A stretch of DNA of 64,000 bases. It comes from PALSA-1004 sp041483135. Its GTDB lineage: Bacteria; Pseudomonadota; Gammaproteobacteria; Burkholderiales; SG8-41. The notes beneath the pieces were generated by a model, which had not been told where the DNA came from, made no database searches, and saw only the letters and a program-made list of their open reading frames with translations. The translations under genes and the position numbers were made by a program. Every line of letters starts with the position of its first letter. The first letter of the stretch is position 1. This document shows, one piece after another, positions 7,483-16,801 of the stretch. The stretch covers positions 1 through 64,000 of the forward strand of contig JBGPFE010000017.1 of assembly GCA_041483135.1 (NCBI GenBank), given 5' to 3'.

Positions 7483-9738
7483 TTGAAAAAACACATCGTT
7501 CGCATCGGCTTGGGCCTGGTCTTGGTGCTGGCGTTTCTCGCGCACGCCGCAAAATGGGGAATTGGCAGCTGGACCTTCCAGCTGCCGCTGGTAAACCGGC
7601 TTGAGGCCGTCGTCTACGATACGCGGCTCGCGCTGACGATGCCGCGCACCGTCGACCCGAGTATCGTTATCCTCGATATCGACGAAAAAAGCCTCGCCGA
7701 GAAGGAGAAAGGCGGCGAGGGCCGCTGGCCGTGGCCGCGCGACCGCCTGGCGCTGCTGCTCGACAAGCTGTTCGACCATTACAAGATTGCGATCATCGGC
7801 TTCGACATTGTGTTCGCCGAGCGCGACGAAAGCTCGGGACTCAAGGTGCTGCAGCAACTCGCGCAAAAAGAGCTGAAGGACGTTGCGGGGTTTCAGGCGA
7901 CTCTCAAACAACTGCAGCCGCAGCTCGAGTACGACCAGATTTTCGCCGAACACATGCGTAACCGGGCGGTGGTACTCGGCTACACGTTCACTCGCTTCGA
8001 GGGCGAAGGCAGCAAGAAAGGAGTGTTGCCGGCGCCGGTACTGCCGGCCGGCACGTTCGGCGGCAAGAACATCGACTTCGCGTCATTCCCCGGCTACACC
8101 GCGAACCTGCCCGAACTGCAGAAAAACGCAGCGAGCGCCGGGCACTTCAGCCTGGATCCCGATCCCGACGGCATCCTGCGGCGCGTGCCGATGCTCGCCG
8201 AGTTTGGCGGCGCCTATTACGAACCGTTGTCGCTCGCGATCGTGCGCATGCTAATCGGCAGTCCGAATATCGTGCCGGGCTACCCGTCGGACAAGATCTG
8301 GTCGCGCAATTACTCGGGTCTCGAATGGCTCGAAGTCGGGCCGCTGCGCATCCCGGTCGATGAAAGGGTGAACGCGCTGATCCCCTACCGCGGTAAGCAG
8401 AAGAGCTTCAGTTATATTTCGGCGATCGATGTGATGAATGAGCGCGTCGATCCCGCGCAGCTCCAGGGCAAGATCTTGCTGGTCGGCACCACGGCGCCGG
8501 GCCTGCTCGACTTGCGCGCGACACCGGTCGAAGAGGTCTATCCGGGGGTGGAAATCCACGCCAACATGATCGCCGGCATGCGCGACGGCAATATCAAGCA
8601 GAAGCCGCCTTATGTGGTGGGCGCGGAATTCATGTCGCTGCTGCTGGCGGGGCTGGCCATGGCATTGCTGCTGCCGCTGCTCAATCCGCTCAAATCGTTG
8701 CTGGTAACGGTGGCGGTGCTGGTTGCTGTGCTGTTCACCAATTTGATCGTGTTCCATTTCGGCAATCTGGTGCTGCCGCTGGCGTCGGGGTTGCTGTTGA
8801 TCGCGCTCTTGTTCGCGCTCAACATGACTTACGGCTATTTCGTCGAAACCCGCGGCAAGCGCCAGATCACGGGGCTCTTCGGGCAGTATGTGCCGCCGGA
8901 ACTCGTCGATGAAATGGCGAAGAACCCGGAAAGCTTCTCGATGGAAGGCGAATCCCGCGAGATGACGGTGTTGTTCAGCGACGTGCGCGGCTTCACCACC
9001 ATTTCCGAGGGCCTCGACCCGAAGCAGCTGTCGCAGTTGATGAACGAGTTCCTGACGCCGCTGACCGAGATCATCTACAAGCACCGCGGCACCATCGACA
9101 AGTACATGGGCGACTGCATCATGGCGTTCTGGGGCGCGCCGCTGTCCGATCCCAACCATGCGAGGAATGGAATTCTTGCCGGCCTCGAAATGCACGAAAC
9201 GCTGAAACGGCTGCTGCCCGAGTTCAAGGCGCGCGGCTGGCCGGAGATCCGCATTGGCGTTGGCCTTAACACCGGCCGCATGAGCGTCGGCAACATGGGA
9301 TCCCGCATCCGCCTCGCCTACACGGTGATGGGCGACGCCGTCAATCTCGCCTCGCGACTGGAAGGCATCACAAAGGAATACGGCGCTGCTATCATAGTCG
9401 GCGAGGGCACCAAGAACGCGGTGCCCGATTTCGTGTTCCGCGAGATCGACCGGGTGCGGGTGAAGGGCAAAGACGAGGCGGTCGCGATTTACGAGCCGTT
9501 CGGGTTGCAGGGGCAGGTCGAGAAAGCGAAACTCGACGAAATCAAGCTGTATGTCCAGTTTTTGCGGTTGTATCGCGCGCAGGACTGGGACCAGGCGGAG
9601 TTGCAGTTATTTAATTTGCAGAAGCAGGCGCCCGGCAGCGTGCTCTACAGCCACACGTTCGTGGAGCGGATCTCTTATCTGCGCGCCAATCCGCCCGGCA
9701 AGAGCTGGGACGGGGCGTTTACGTTCAAGACGAAATAA
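7483..9738 (+). CDS. CHASE2-domain class III adenylate cyclase
   Basis: 751 aa with a TTG start, chosen because AGGAGG (7473-7478) lies 4 nt upstream and the protein starts MKKHIVRIGLGLVL. An N-terminal TM helix is followed by a CHASE2 sensor (about 40-370; IVILDIDEKSL, RWPWPRDRLA), three TM helices (about 385-455) and a class III cyclase domain (about 485-670). Metal ligands are Asp500 (FSDVRGF) and Asp544 (YMGDC). The Lys in IDKYMGD and the Thr in YTVMGDAVNLASR are the adenine-specifying residues of class IIIb cyclases, so the product should be cAMP. It shares the sensor type of the kinase at 3074 and is followed by a phosphodiesterase. Confidence 0.92.
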   Translation: MKKHIVRIGLGLVLVLAFLAHAAKWGIGSWTFQLPLVNRLEAVVYDTRLALTMPRTVDPSIVILDIDEKSLAEKEKGGEGRWPWPRDRLALLLDKLFDHYKIAIIGFDIVFAERDESSGLKVLQQLAQKELKDVAGFQATLKQLQPQLEYDQIFAEHMRNRAVVLGYTFTRFEGEGSKKGVLPAPVLPAGTFGGKNIDFASFPGYTANLPELQKNAASAGHFSLDPDPDGILRRVPMLAEFGGAYYEPLSLAIVRMLIGSPNIVPGYPSDKIWSRNYSGLEWLEVGPLRIPVDERVNALIPYRGKQKSFSYISAIDVMNERVDPAQLQGKILLVGTTAPGLLDLRATPVEEVYPGVEIHANMIAGMRDGNIKQKPPYVVGAEFMSLLLAGLAMALLLPLLNPLKSLLVTVAVLVAVLFTNLIVFHFGNLVLPLASGLLLIALLFALNMTYGYFVETRGKRQITGLFGQYVPPELVDEMAKNPESFSMEGESREMTVLFSDVRGFTTISEGLDPKQLSQLMNEFLTPLTEIIYKHRGTIDKYMGDCIMAFWGAPLSDPNHARNGILAGLEMHETLKRLLPEFKARGWPEIRIGVGLNTGRMSVGNMGSRIRLAYTVMGDAVNLASRLEGITKEYGAAIIVGEGTKNAVPDFVFREIDRVRVKGKDEAVAIYEPFGLQGQVEKAKLDEIKLYVQFLRLYRAQDWDQAELQLFNLQKQAPGSVLYSHTFVERISYLRANPPGKSWDGAFTFKTK

Positions 9739-9740
9739 CG

Positions 9741-10514
9741 ATGGCATCGATGAAACTGAGGATACTCGGCTGCAGCGGCGGCATCGGCGGCGACCTGCGC
9801 ACCACCTCGATGCTGCTTGACCACGACGTCCTGATCGATGCCGGCACCGGGGTCGGAGACTTGAGCATCGAGGAGCTTTCCCGTATCGATCACGTGTTTC
9901 TTACGCACTCGCATCTCGATCACGTGACGTCGATCCCGTTTCTGGTGGACACCGTGGGCTGGATGCGCGACAAGCCGATTACCGTGCATGCCATCGAGCC
10001 TACGCTCGAAATACTGCGCCAGCACCTTTTCAACTGGAAACTGTGGCCCGATTTCACGCAGATACCGGATGCGCAAAAACCGTTTTTGCGTTATCAGGCC
10101 GTCACGCTGGGCAAGACTGCGGAGGTTAACGGCCGCAAGTTGACGCCGTTGCCCGCCAACCACGTCGTGCCGGCAATCGGCTACCGTCTCGACTCGGGTC
10201 GCGCCAGCCTTGTGTTCACGGGCGACACCACCACCAACGATCCGCTGTGGCATGAGGTCAATAAGATCGACAATTTGCGCTATCTGATCATCGAGACCGC
10301 GTTTTGCAACAAGGAAAAGGACCTTGCCATCGCGTCCAAGCATTTGTGCCCGAGCATGCTCGCCGAGGAGCTCGTGAAACTCAAGCGCAAGGCCGAGGTC
10401 TATATAACGCATTTGAAGCCGGGAGAGATCGAGGTAACGATGCAGGAGATTCAGGAATGCGCGGGCGCCTGGAAGCCGCGCATGCTCGAAAACAACCAGG
10501 TTTTCGAACTGTAG
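9741..10514 (+). CDS. MBL-fold cyclic-nucleotide (cAMP) phosphodiesterase, class II type
   Basis: 257 aa, starting 2 nt after the cyclase stop and so translationally linked. The metallo-beta-lactamase motif HSHLDH (56-61), followed by the VTSIPF segment, fits the class II 3',5'-cyclic nucleotide phosphodiesterase signature. Further metal ligands are the His in PANHVVPAIGY and the Asp in VFTGDTTTND. No signal peptide is seen, so it is cytosolic. Its pairing with an adenylate cyclase supports cAMP as the substrate. Other MBL-fold hydrolases cannot be ruled out from sequence alone. Confidence 0.8.
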   Translation: MASMKLRILGCSGGIGGDLRTTSMLLDHDVLIDAGTGVGDLSIEELSRIDHVFLTHSHLDHVTSIPFLVDTVGWMRDKPITVHAIEPTLEILRQHLFNWKLWPDFTQIPDAQKPFLRYQAVTLGKTAEVNGRKLTPLPANHVVPAIGYRLDSGRASLVFTGDTTTNDPLWHEVNKIDNLRYLIIETAFCNKEKDLAIASKHLCPSMLAEELVKLKRKAEVYITHLKPGEIEVTMQEIQECAGAWKPRMLENNQVFEL

Positions 10515-10586
10515 ACGGATAGCAGATTGGATTGGGATTTTCCCTGCAAATTTTGGTATGAGTGCTAGATGAGAGGTTGAGTCGCC

Positions 10587-12974
10587 ATGAGTACCGTACT
10601 CGAGAACAAACCCGTAGCGCAGGATAACCTTGCCGAGAAGCTGAATTTCTCCAAGGGCCTGCAGTCGGTCGCCAACAAGATCCACGCGACCAGCAATATT
10701 GACGAGATCATGCTCGAATTGAGCCAGGAAATCTGCGGCCTGTTCAACGCCGACCGGCTCACGCTGTATCTCGTCAGCGAGGACAAGACCTCGATTATTT
10801 CGAAAGTCAAAACGGGCCTCAACTCGTTCAAGGATCTGAAGCTGCCGATCGCCGAACAGAGCATCGCCGGCTTCGTCGCGGTAAACAAGAAAATGATCAA
10901 CATCCGCGACGTCTACGACGAGAAAGAACTCAAGTCCTACAGCCCGCAGCTCAATTTCCTGAAACAGGTCGACAACAAGACCGGCTATCGCACCAAGCAG
11001 ATGCTGGTGGCGCCGGTGGTCGACGCGCAGAGCAAGGAACTGATCGGCGTGGTGCAAATCATCAACTCCAAGACCGGCCAGTCGTTCCCGCCGGTGATGG
11101 AGGAAGGGGCAACGCATCTGTGCGAAACGCTGGCGATCGCATTCCGCCAGCGCCAGAAGCCGGTGTCCATGGTCAAGGGGAAATACGACCATCTGGTTTC
11201 GAACGCGGTGATCTCCGCCGAGGAACTCGAGTTGGCGACGCGCTCGGCGCGGCGCAAGAACCTCGATATCGAAACCGTCCTGATCGACGAGTTCCAGGTC
11301 AAGTTGAGTTCGATCGGCGAGGCGCTCGCGGCCTACTTCGACGTGCCCTACGAGCCGCACAAGGCGGACCGGGTGAAGCCGATTGACCTGATGAAAAACA
11401 TGAGCCGTGAATTCGTCGAAAGCAGCATGTGGGTGCCGATTGATGACACAAAAGAGGGCATCATCGTGCTGACCACCGATCCGGAAAAAATCCGCGGCTC
11501 CAAGGTCGTCAATAACGTCTATCCGAAAAGCAAGATCGTCTACAAGGTGTGCTGCACCCGCGAGTTCGGCGCGACGCTTGATCTGTTTTTCGGCAGCGCT
11601 GCCGGCGGTACGCAGGGCATGGTGGACGACGGCACCAATATCGGCGATCTGCTTTCAGGCATGGATGACGAGGGCGCTGTCGAGGAAAATGAGGACGTCG
11701 AATCGGCAGCCGCGGACAACGAGGTCGTTAAGCTCGTCAACAAAGTCATCGTCGATGCCTACAAGCAAGGCGCATCGGATATCCACATCGAGCCTTATCC
11801 GGGCAAGGGAAAAACTGAAATCCGGTTCCGCAAGGACGGCTCGCTGGAGAATTACATTTCGGTGCCGGCGGCCTACCGCAGCGCGATTGCGGCGCGCCTG
11901 AAAATCATGTGCGATCTCGACATCTCGGAGCGGCGCAAGCCGCAGGACGGCAAGATCAAGTTCAAGAAGTACGGCCCGCTCGACATCGAGCTGCGGGTGG
12001 CAACGATCCCGTCGCAGGGCGGCGTCGAGGACATCGTGATGCGGATTCTCGCCGCTGGCGAACCGATTCCGATCGACAAGCTCGGGCTGTCGAAGTACAA
12101 CCTCGAGCAGTGCAAGGCCACGGTCTCGAAGCCGTACGGACTTTTTTTCGTGTGCGGGCCGACCGGTTCCGGCAAGACGACGACTCTGCATTCGGTGCTC
12201 GGCTATCTCAACACGCCGGACACGAAAATCTGGACCGCGGAAGACCCGGTTGAAATCACGCAGCGGGGGCTGCGCCAGGTGCAGATGAACCCGAAAGCGG
12301 GGTTGACGTTCGCCATCGCGATGAAAGCCTTCCTGCGCGCCGACCCGGACATCATCATGGTCGGTGAGATGCGCGACAAGGAAACGGTGGGCACCGGCAT
12401 TGAAGCGTCACTGACCGGCCACCTGGTGTTTGCCACGTTGCACACCAACTCGGCGCCGGAATCGATCATCCGCCTGCTCGATATGGGCATGGACCCGTTC
12501 AACTTTGCCGACGCGCTGCTCGGCATCCTGGCGCAGCGCCTGACTAAACGCCTGTGCGGCAAATGCAAGAAGCCGCACGTTGCGACGAAGGAGGAACTGC
12601 GTGCGCTGCTGGATGAGTATTCGCTCGAAATGGTGCATACCGAAACCTGGAAGAAAGACATGAAGGCCGCCAAGGAAAAGCAGTTCCAGGAATGGGTCAA
12701 GGAATTCGGCAATGAGAAAGGCGAGATCACGTTGTATGAACACGCCGGCTGCGAAGTGTGCCGCGACTCTGGCTATAAAGGCCGGGTTGGCTTGCACGAA
12801 TTACTGATCGGCACTGACGCGATCAAGAAGAACATCCAGGAGCACGCGCGTGTCGCCGAAATGTTCGCGACCGCGCTCGAGACCGGGATGCGCACGCTGA
12901 AGCAGGACGGCATCGAGAAAGTGCTGATGGGCACTACCGACATTCACCAGGTGCGTGCAGTCTGTATCAAATAA
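10587..12974 (+). CDS. GAF-domain GspE/PilB-type secretion ATPase
   Basis: 795 aa. An N-terminal GAF domain (about 20-175) is followed by a T2SSE/PilB N-terminal domain (about 200-300; YDHLVSNAVIS, YFDVPYEP) and an acidic linker near 360-375. The ATPase core (about 375-795) has Walker A GPTGSGKTTT (from 524), DPDIIMVGEMRD (586 onward) and the zinc-binding Cys pairs LCGKC and CEVCRDSGYKGR. Such ATPases drive pilus or pseudopilus assembly. No pilC, pilD or gsp genes are nearby, so this is an orphan or dedicated motor whose GAF domain may bind a small ligand. A weak sigma54-like element (TGGGAT-N6-CTGCA, 10533-10548) precedes it. Confidence 0.88.
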   Translation: MSTVLENKPVAQDNLAEKLNFSKGLQSVANKIHATSNIDEIMLELSQEICGLFNADRLTLYLVSEDKTSIISKVKTGLNSFKDLKLPIAEQSIAGFVAVNKKMINIRDVYDEKELKSYSPQLNFLKQVDNKTGYRTKQMLVAPVVDAQSKELIGVVQIINSKTGQSFPPVMEEGATHLCETLAIAFRQRQKPVSMVKGKYDHLVSNAVISAEELELATRSARRKNLDIETVLIDEFQVKLSSIGEALAAYFDVPYEPHKADRVKPIDLMKNMSREFVESSMWVPIDDTKEGIIVLTTDPEKIRGSKVVNNVYPKSKIVYKVCCTREFGATLDLFFGSAAGGTQGMVDDGTNIGDLLSGMDDEGAVEENEDVESAAADNEVVKLVNKVIVDAYKQGASDIHIEPYPGKGKTEIRFRKDGSLENYISVPAAYRSAIAARLKIMCDLDISERRKPQDGKIKFKKYGPLDIELRVATIPSQGGVEDIVMRILAAGEPIPIDKLGLSKYNLEQCKATVSKPYGLFFVCGPTGSGKTTTLHSVLGYLNTPDTKIWTAEDPVEITQRGLRQVQMNPKAGLTFAIAMKAFLRADPDIIMVGEMRDKETVGTGIEASLTGHLVFATLHTNSAPESIIRLLDMGMDPFNFADALLGILAQRLTKRLCGKCKKPHVATKEELRALLDEYSLEMVHTETWKKDMKAAKEKQFQEWVKEFGNEKGEITLYEHAGCEVCRDSGYKGRVGLHELLIGTDAIKKNIQEHARVAEMFATALETGMRTLKQDGIEKVLMGTTDIHQVRAVCIK

Positions 12975-12985
12975 CGCCCGTCGCC

Positions 12986-14644
12986 ATGAATCAAATGCAG
13001 CGCTTGCCAGATCCCGCCAATCCGATCGAGCGCCTGGAGCAGCTCAACCAGATCGGGGTCGCGCTTTCGAAAGAAACCGACATCAACCGGTTGCTTGAAG
13101 CAATCCTGCTGGCTGCGCAGAAAATCACGCGCGCGGACGGCGGGACGCTCTACCGCATGACCGAGGAGCGCACGCTGAAATTCGAGATCATGCGCAACGA
13201 CACGCTCAACATCGCGATGGGCGGCACCACCGGCGTCGAGATCCCGTTCCACCCGATACACCTGTTCGACCAGGACGGCAAACCGATCAACACGATGGTG
13301 GTGGCGTACGCGGTGCACAACGACAAGTCGGTCAATATCGCGGACGCCTACACCCAGGAGGGGTTCGACTTCTCGGGCACCAAGAACTTCGACAAGAAAA
13401 CCGGCTATCGCTCGCAGTCGTTCCTGACGGTGCCGATGAAGAACCACGAAAACGAGATCATCGGCGTGCTGCAGCTGTTGAACGCCAAGGATCCCGCGAC
13501 GGGTACGGTGATTGCGTTCTCGTCCGAGGACCAGCGGCTTGCCGAATCGCTCGCCTCGCAGGCCGCGATCGCGCTCACCAACCGGCTGCTGATCAATCAC
13601 CTCGAAAACCTGTTCGAGTCGTTCATCAATCTGATCAACGCAGCAATCGACGACAAGTCGCCGTACACCGCCGGGCACTGCGAGCGCGTGCCGCTGCTGA
13701 CCATGATGCTGGCGGAGGCGGTCGACAACGTCCGGGTCGGCCCGCTCAAGAGCTTCAAGATGTCGGACAAAGACCGCTACGAGCTCAAGATCGCGGGACT
13801 TCTGCACGATTGCGGCAAGGTGACGACGCCGGTGCACGTAGTCGACAAGGCGACCAAGCTGGAGACGATATTCGACCGCATCCATCTGATTGATACGCGC
13901 TTCGAGGTCATCAAGCGCGATGCCGAGATCGCGCTGCTCAAGGCCAGGCTGGACGCGTTGGAGAAGGACGACAAACAGGCACTGCGCAAGATCGATCGTG
14001 ACTTCGAGCTGTGCGTGCGCGAGATCAATCAAGACCGCGAATTCCTGCGCTTCTGCAACGTCGGCGGCGAGGCGATGAAGCCGGAGGACCAGGAGCGGGT
14101 GAAGCAGATCTCGGCCAAATACCGCTGGCGCGACGTCGAGGGTAACCCGGTTGATTTTCTGACCGGCGATGAGGCCGAGAACCTGACAATCCGCGCCGGC
14201 ACGCTGACCGCGGCGGAGCGCCAGATCATCAATCATCACATCGAAGTCACGATCCAGATGCTCGAGGCCCTGCCGTGGCCGAGGCACTTGAAGAAAGTGC
14301 CTGAATACGCAGGCGGGCATCACGAGCGCATGGATGGCAAGGGCTATCCTCGCGGCCTCACGCGCGAGCAGATGTCGGTGCAGGCGCGGTGCATGGGGAT
14401 CGCCGATATCTTCGAAGCGCTCACCGCCAAGGACAGGCCCTACAAGAAGGGCAAGACGCTGTCGGAATCGCTTTCCATCCTCGGCAAGTTCAAGCTGGGC
14501 GGGCACATCGACCCGGATCTGTTCGACGTGTTCATGTGGGAAAAGGTTTACCTCAATTACGCACAGCAGCACATGGACGCGCATCAAGTCGACGAAATCA
14601 ACCTGTCCAAGATACCAGGCTACGTCCCGCCACCGCCGCAGTAA
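12986..14644 (+). CDS. GAF-HD-GYP protein, probable cyclic-di-GMP phosphodiesterase
   Basis: 552 aa, 11 nt after the ATPase gene. A GAF domain (about 15-195) precedes an HD-GYP domain. The metal-site residues are LLHDCGK (His274-Asp275), HHERMDG (445 onward) and the GYP triplet 453-455, all intact, so hydrolysis of c-di-GMP is expected. The stretch between the HD and GYP motifs is about 170 residues, much longer than the roughly 65 usual in the family. It contains a charged, coiled-coil-like insertion (about 285-400). Coupling with the GAF-ATPase suggests second-messenger control of a surface appendage. Confidence 0.88.
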   Translation: MNQMQRLPDPANPIERLEQLNQIGVALSKETDINRLLEAILLAAQKITRADGGTLYRMTEERTLKFEIMRNDTLNIAMGGTTGVEIPFHPIHLFDQDGKPINTMVVAYAVHNDKSVNIADAYTQEGFDFSGTKNFDKKTGYRSQSFLTVPMKNHENEIIGVLQLLNAKDPATGTVIAFSSEDQRLAESLASQAAIALTNRLLINHLENLFESFINLINAAIDDKSPYTAGHCERVPLLTMMLAEAVDNVRVGPLKSFKMSDKDRYELKIAGLLHDCGKVTTPVHVVDKATKLETIFDRIHLIDTRFEVIKRDAEIALLKARLDALEKDDKQALRKIDRDFELCVREINQDREFLRFCNVGGEAMKPEDQERVKQISAKYRWRDVEGNPVDFLTGDEAENLTIRAGTLTAAERQIINHHIEVTIQMLEALPWPRHLKKVPEYAGGHHERMDGKGYPRGLTREQMSVQARCMGIADIFEALTAKDRPYKKGKTLSESLSILGKFKLGGHIDPDLFDVFMWEKVYLNYAQQHMDAHQVDEINLSKIPGYVPPPPQ

Positions 14645-14665
14645 AGGCGCACGGGCCCCGCTGGA

Positions 14666-14980
14666 TTACTTGCGGGTAATGTAGACGACGAGGCCTTCGG
14701 TCGCGATCTCGACGAATTTCTCGCTATAACCCATTTCCTGCAATTCCCAGCGGAAAGTGTTGCTGAGGCGGGCTTTCTTGTAGACGCCGAGTTTGTGCTG
14801 CCGCTTGAACTCGATGGCGCGGCTGAAGGTGTCCTCGAGGATATTGGTCAATCGCTTTTGCGAAACCTTGCGCTCGCTGCCTTTATCCAGCGCCGGCGGA
14901 TAGCGCTTGGCGAGTTCCTGCGCCAGGCCCTTGGCGAACGCATCGACATCCTTGCCCGAAACTGATCCGAATAAGCCCAT
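14666..14980 (-). CDS. Small conserved-looking protein of unknown function
   Basis: 104 aa, supported by AGGAG upstream of its ATG and by protein-like composition (charged helices, RLTNILEDTFSRAIEFK). No signal peptide, TM helix or known motif is seen. It is convergent with the HD-GYP gene and lies just downstream of the minus-strand oxygenase/FkbM pair. I do not recognise the family. Confidence 0.7.
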   Translation of the reverse strand: MGLFGSVSGKDVDAFAKGLAQELAKRYPPALDKGSERKVSQKRLTNILEDTFSRAIEFKRQHKLGVYKKARLSNTFRWELQEMGYSEKFVEIATEGLVVYITRK

Positions 14981-15006
14981 GGTTTCGCTCCTGTTAGATA
15001 ATTATT

Positions 15007-15804
15007 TCATTCCTGATTGCCGCCGAACAGCCGTTTCAGCATTCTGATACCGACACCTGCAGTCTGTGTCAACGGCTCGTGCTTTGGTTCGATCGCGCGG
15101 ATATCGTAGAGCATCACGTCGCGTTGCACGTTCTGGTCGCCAATTGCCTCGACCCCGTGAAACGAATGATCGTTCTTGATGAAAGCGAACAGCGAATTCG
15201 GCTTGTATTCCATTGTTTTGACCTTCTGAAACTGCTGATGCGGATAATGTGGGCCGCCCTGACAGCGAAAAGCGGGGTCGCGCGGCACATAGATCGACGT
15301 GCCGAGGTGCTTGCGGGTATCATCATCGGGGCAATAAAACAGCATCGACAGCAGGCGGTGCGGCGCATCGGTATGCGGGCCGATGCTGTAATTGGTCAGA
15401 TCGCGCACGACGAGCGCATCCACTTCGAAGCTGTAACGATGGTGAAACAGGTCGCCAAACCTCTGCTTCACATAAAGCTCGAATTTATCGATCATCGCCG
15501 TCAGAAAGCGCTCGGTGTGCAACCAGCTTGCGAATTCGGTCCAGAATGCACGGCGGTCCGGGGTCAATTTGTCGATGCCGGCCGGGGTGAACGGCAGCAC
15601 GAAGCGCTCCGGATATGCGCCTTTGGGAACACGTCCGGTGTCGGCGAGACTGATTAAGGCCGAGGGATCCGGCCAGTTCGCGCGCAGCGCGGCATAGAAA
15701 TCGTCGGGAAACACATTTTCCACGTAGATATGCGCGTACGGATACTCGCGCATCGGCGCATTTGCGATCTGGTACAGGACGTACTCTTCAACGGCGGAAG
15801 ACAT
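15007..15804 (-). CDS. Probable 2-oxoglutarate/Fe(II)-dependent oxygenase
   Basis: 265 aa from the ATG at 15804; a TTG at 15822 would add six residues. The motif PHTDAPH gives His144 and Asp146. A distal His lies in the NDHSFHGVE segment (His216) with an Arg in VQRDV twelve residues later, the usual HxD...H...R facial triad of 2OG-Fe(II) oxygenases. The early segment YPYAHIYVENVFPDDFY is typical of prolyl-hydroxylase-like family members. The gene overlaps the end of the FkbM methyltransferase gene by 17 nt, so the two are co-expressed. Its substrate may be a sugar or peptide in the nearby modification island; this is an inference. Confidence 0.7.
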   Translation of the reverse strand: MSSAVEEYVLYQIANAPMREYPYAHIYVENVFPDDFYAALRANWPDPSALISLADTGRVPKGAYPERFVLPFTPAGIDKLTPDRRAFWTEFASWLHTERFLTAMIDKFELYVKQRFGDLFHHRYSFEVDALVVRDLTNYSIGPHTDAPHRLLSMLFYCPDDDTRKHLGTSIYVPRDPAFRCQGGPHYPHQQFQKVKTMEYKPNSLFAFIKNDHSFHGVEAIGDQNVQRDVMLYDIRAIEPKHEPLTQTAGVGIRMLKRLFGGNQE

Positions 15805-16618
15805 GGTTTGCGACACCGGCAAACGCGCCCTCGGTGCGAACCGAGCGTTTCACCTGATCCTGTGAATAGCTGAATCCGAGTTTTCCCATATCCAAAATCA
15901 AGGCCCGGTGTTCCTTCAGGTTGGTATTGATTTCGATCAGCACCGATTTTACCTTAGGATCGGCCAGCACGCTGCGGCAGCCCGCCAGCACCTTGTGCTC
16001 GAGGCCGTCGACATCGATCTTGATGTGGTCCGGTACCGGTACGATGCCGGCGCCGACCAGATGATCAAGCGTCGTCGCGATGCATCCTTGCGCAATCGCG
16101 GACGGGCGCGGTTGGAGCTTAAAATCGAGTTCCTCGCCGAAGGTGTGAATCGACCCGCCGGTTACAAACTCACTGAGATACAGGAGCGAGAATCGGGTCT
16201 CGTCGGATAAAGCGGCGCAATAGCCGACAACTCGCTTGGAAAGCTTGTTCCGGACGATATTCTGATAGAGTATCGCGTAGTTTTGCGATTCAGGCTCAAA
16301 GGCATAAACGCGCGCTGCGCGCGTCATTGCGGCCCAGATCGTATACATCCCGACGTTGGCGCCGATGTCGATCAGCACCTCGTCCGGTTTGAATCCGGCA
16401 ATCCATTCAATCGTATCCGGTTCTTTGGTAAAAAAAGTATCGACGCGCCAGCGTGTTGCATAATTCGGCGTGGCAAACGCGATCTCGACGTCGTTGTGCC
16501 TGATGATCGCCGAATGAATTTCCGATTCCGGGGCCGCTGCCGGCTTGGCTTGCGCGCGATTAGCAGGCACCTCAGCGTGCCGGCGAAATGGCCACAACAA
16601 GATCCGGAAGATATTCAC
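15788..16618 (-). CDS. FkbM-family methyltransferase
   Basis: 276 aa. The SAM-binding motif LIDIGANVGMYTIWA, the acidic loop YAFEPES and the FkbM signature IKIDVDGLEHKVLAG are present. The enzyme type O-methylates sugars or related hydroxyls. The first 13 residues (MNIFRILLWPFRR) form a short hydrophobic/basic segment followed by an Ala/Pro-rich linker, a feature shared with many unrelated enzymes of the island. It is divergent from the TPR-glycosyltransferase gene at 16802, with 183 bp between the starts. Confidence 0.85.
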   Translation of the reverse strand: MNIFRILLWPFRRHAEVPANRAQAKPAAAPESEIHSAIIRHNDVEIAFATPNYATRWRVDTFFTKEPDTIEWIAGFKPDEVLIDIGANVGMYTIWAAMTRAARVYAFEPESQNYAILYQNIVRNKLSKRVVGYCAALSDETRFSLLYLSEFVTGGSIHTFGEELDFKLQPRPSAIAQGCIATTLDHLVGAGIVPVPDHIKIDVDGLEHKVLAGCRSVLADPKVKSVLIEINTNLKEHRALILDMGKLGFSYSQDQVKRSVRTEGAFAGVANHVFRR

Positions 16619-16801
16619 TGGAACGATCCGGCGGTGAGGGGATGCGGGTGGCGCGCAGCGCGGGTATTCCGCCGCGCAGCAGCGAGGTTTTCTTAAAAAA
16701 ATGAATCGGTTACATTATCATGTTGGAACGATTACCGAGTCAATAGCACGCGGCTTCCTGTAATATGCAGCTGCCAACCGTATGCCTGCGCCTACATTGT
16801 G

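Noticed and set aside
7286..7486. 66-codon open frame before the adenylate cyclase gene
   Set aside because: It covers the sigma54 promoter and the ribosome site of the cyclase gene, has no protein-like pattern and no start signal.
3074..14644. Type VI secretion locus
   Set aside because: The kinase/PP2C/FHA set recalls T6SS regulation, but no tss gene is present and the ATPase is of the GspE/PilB type.
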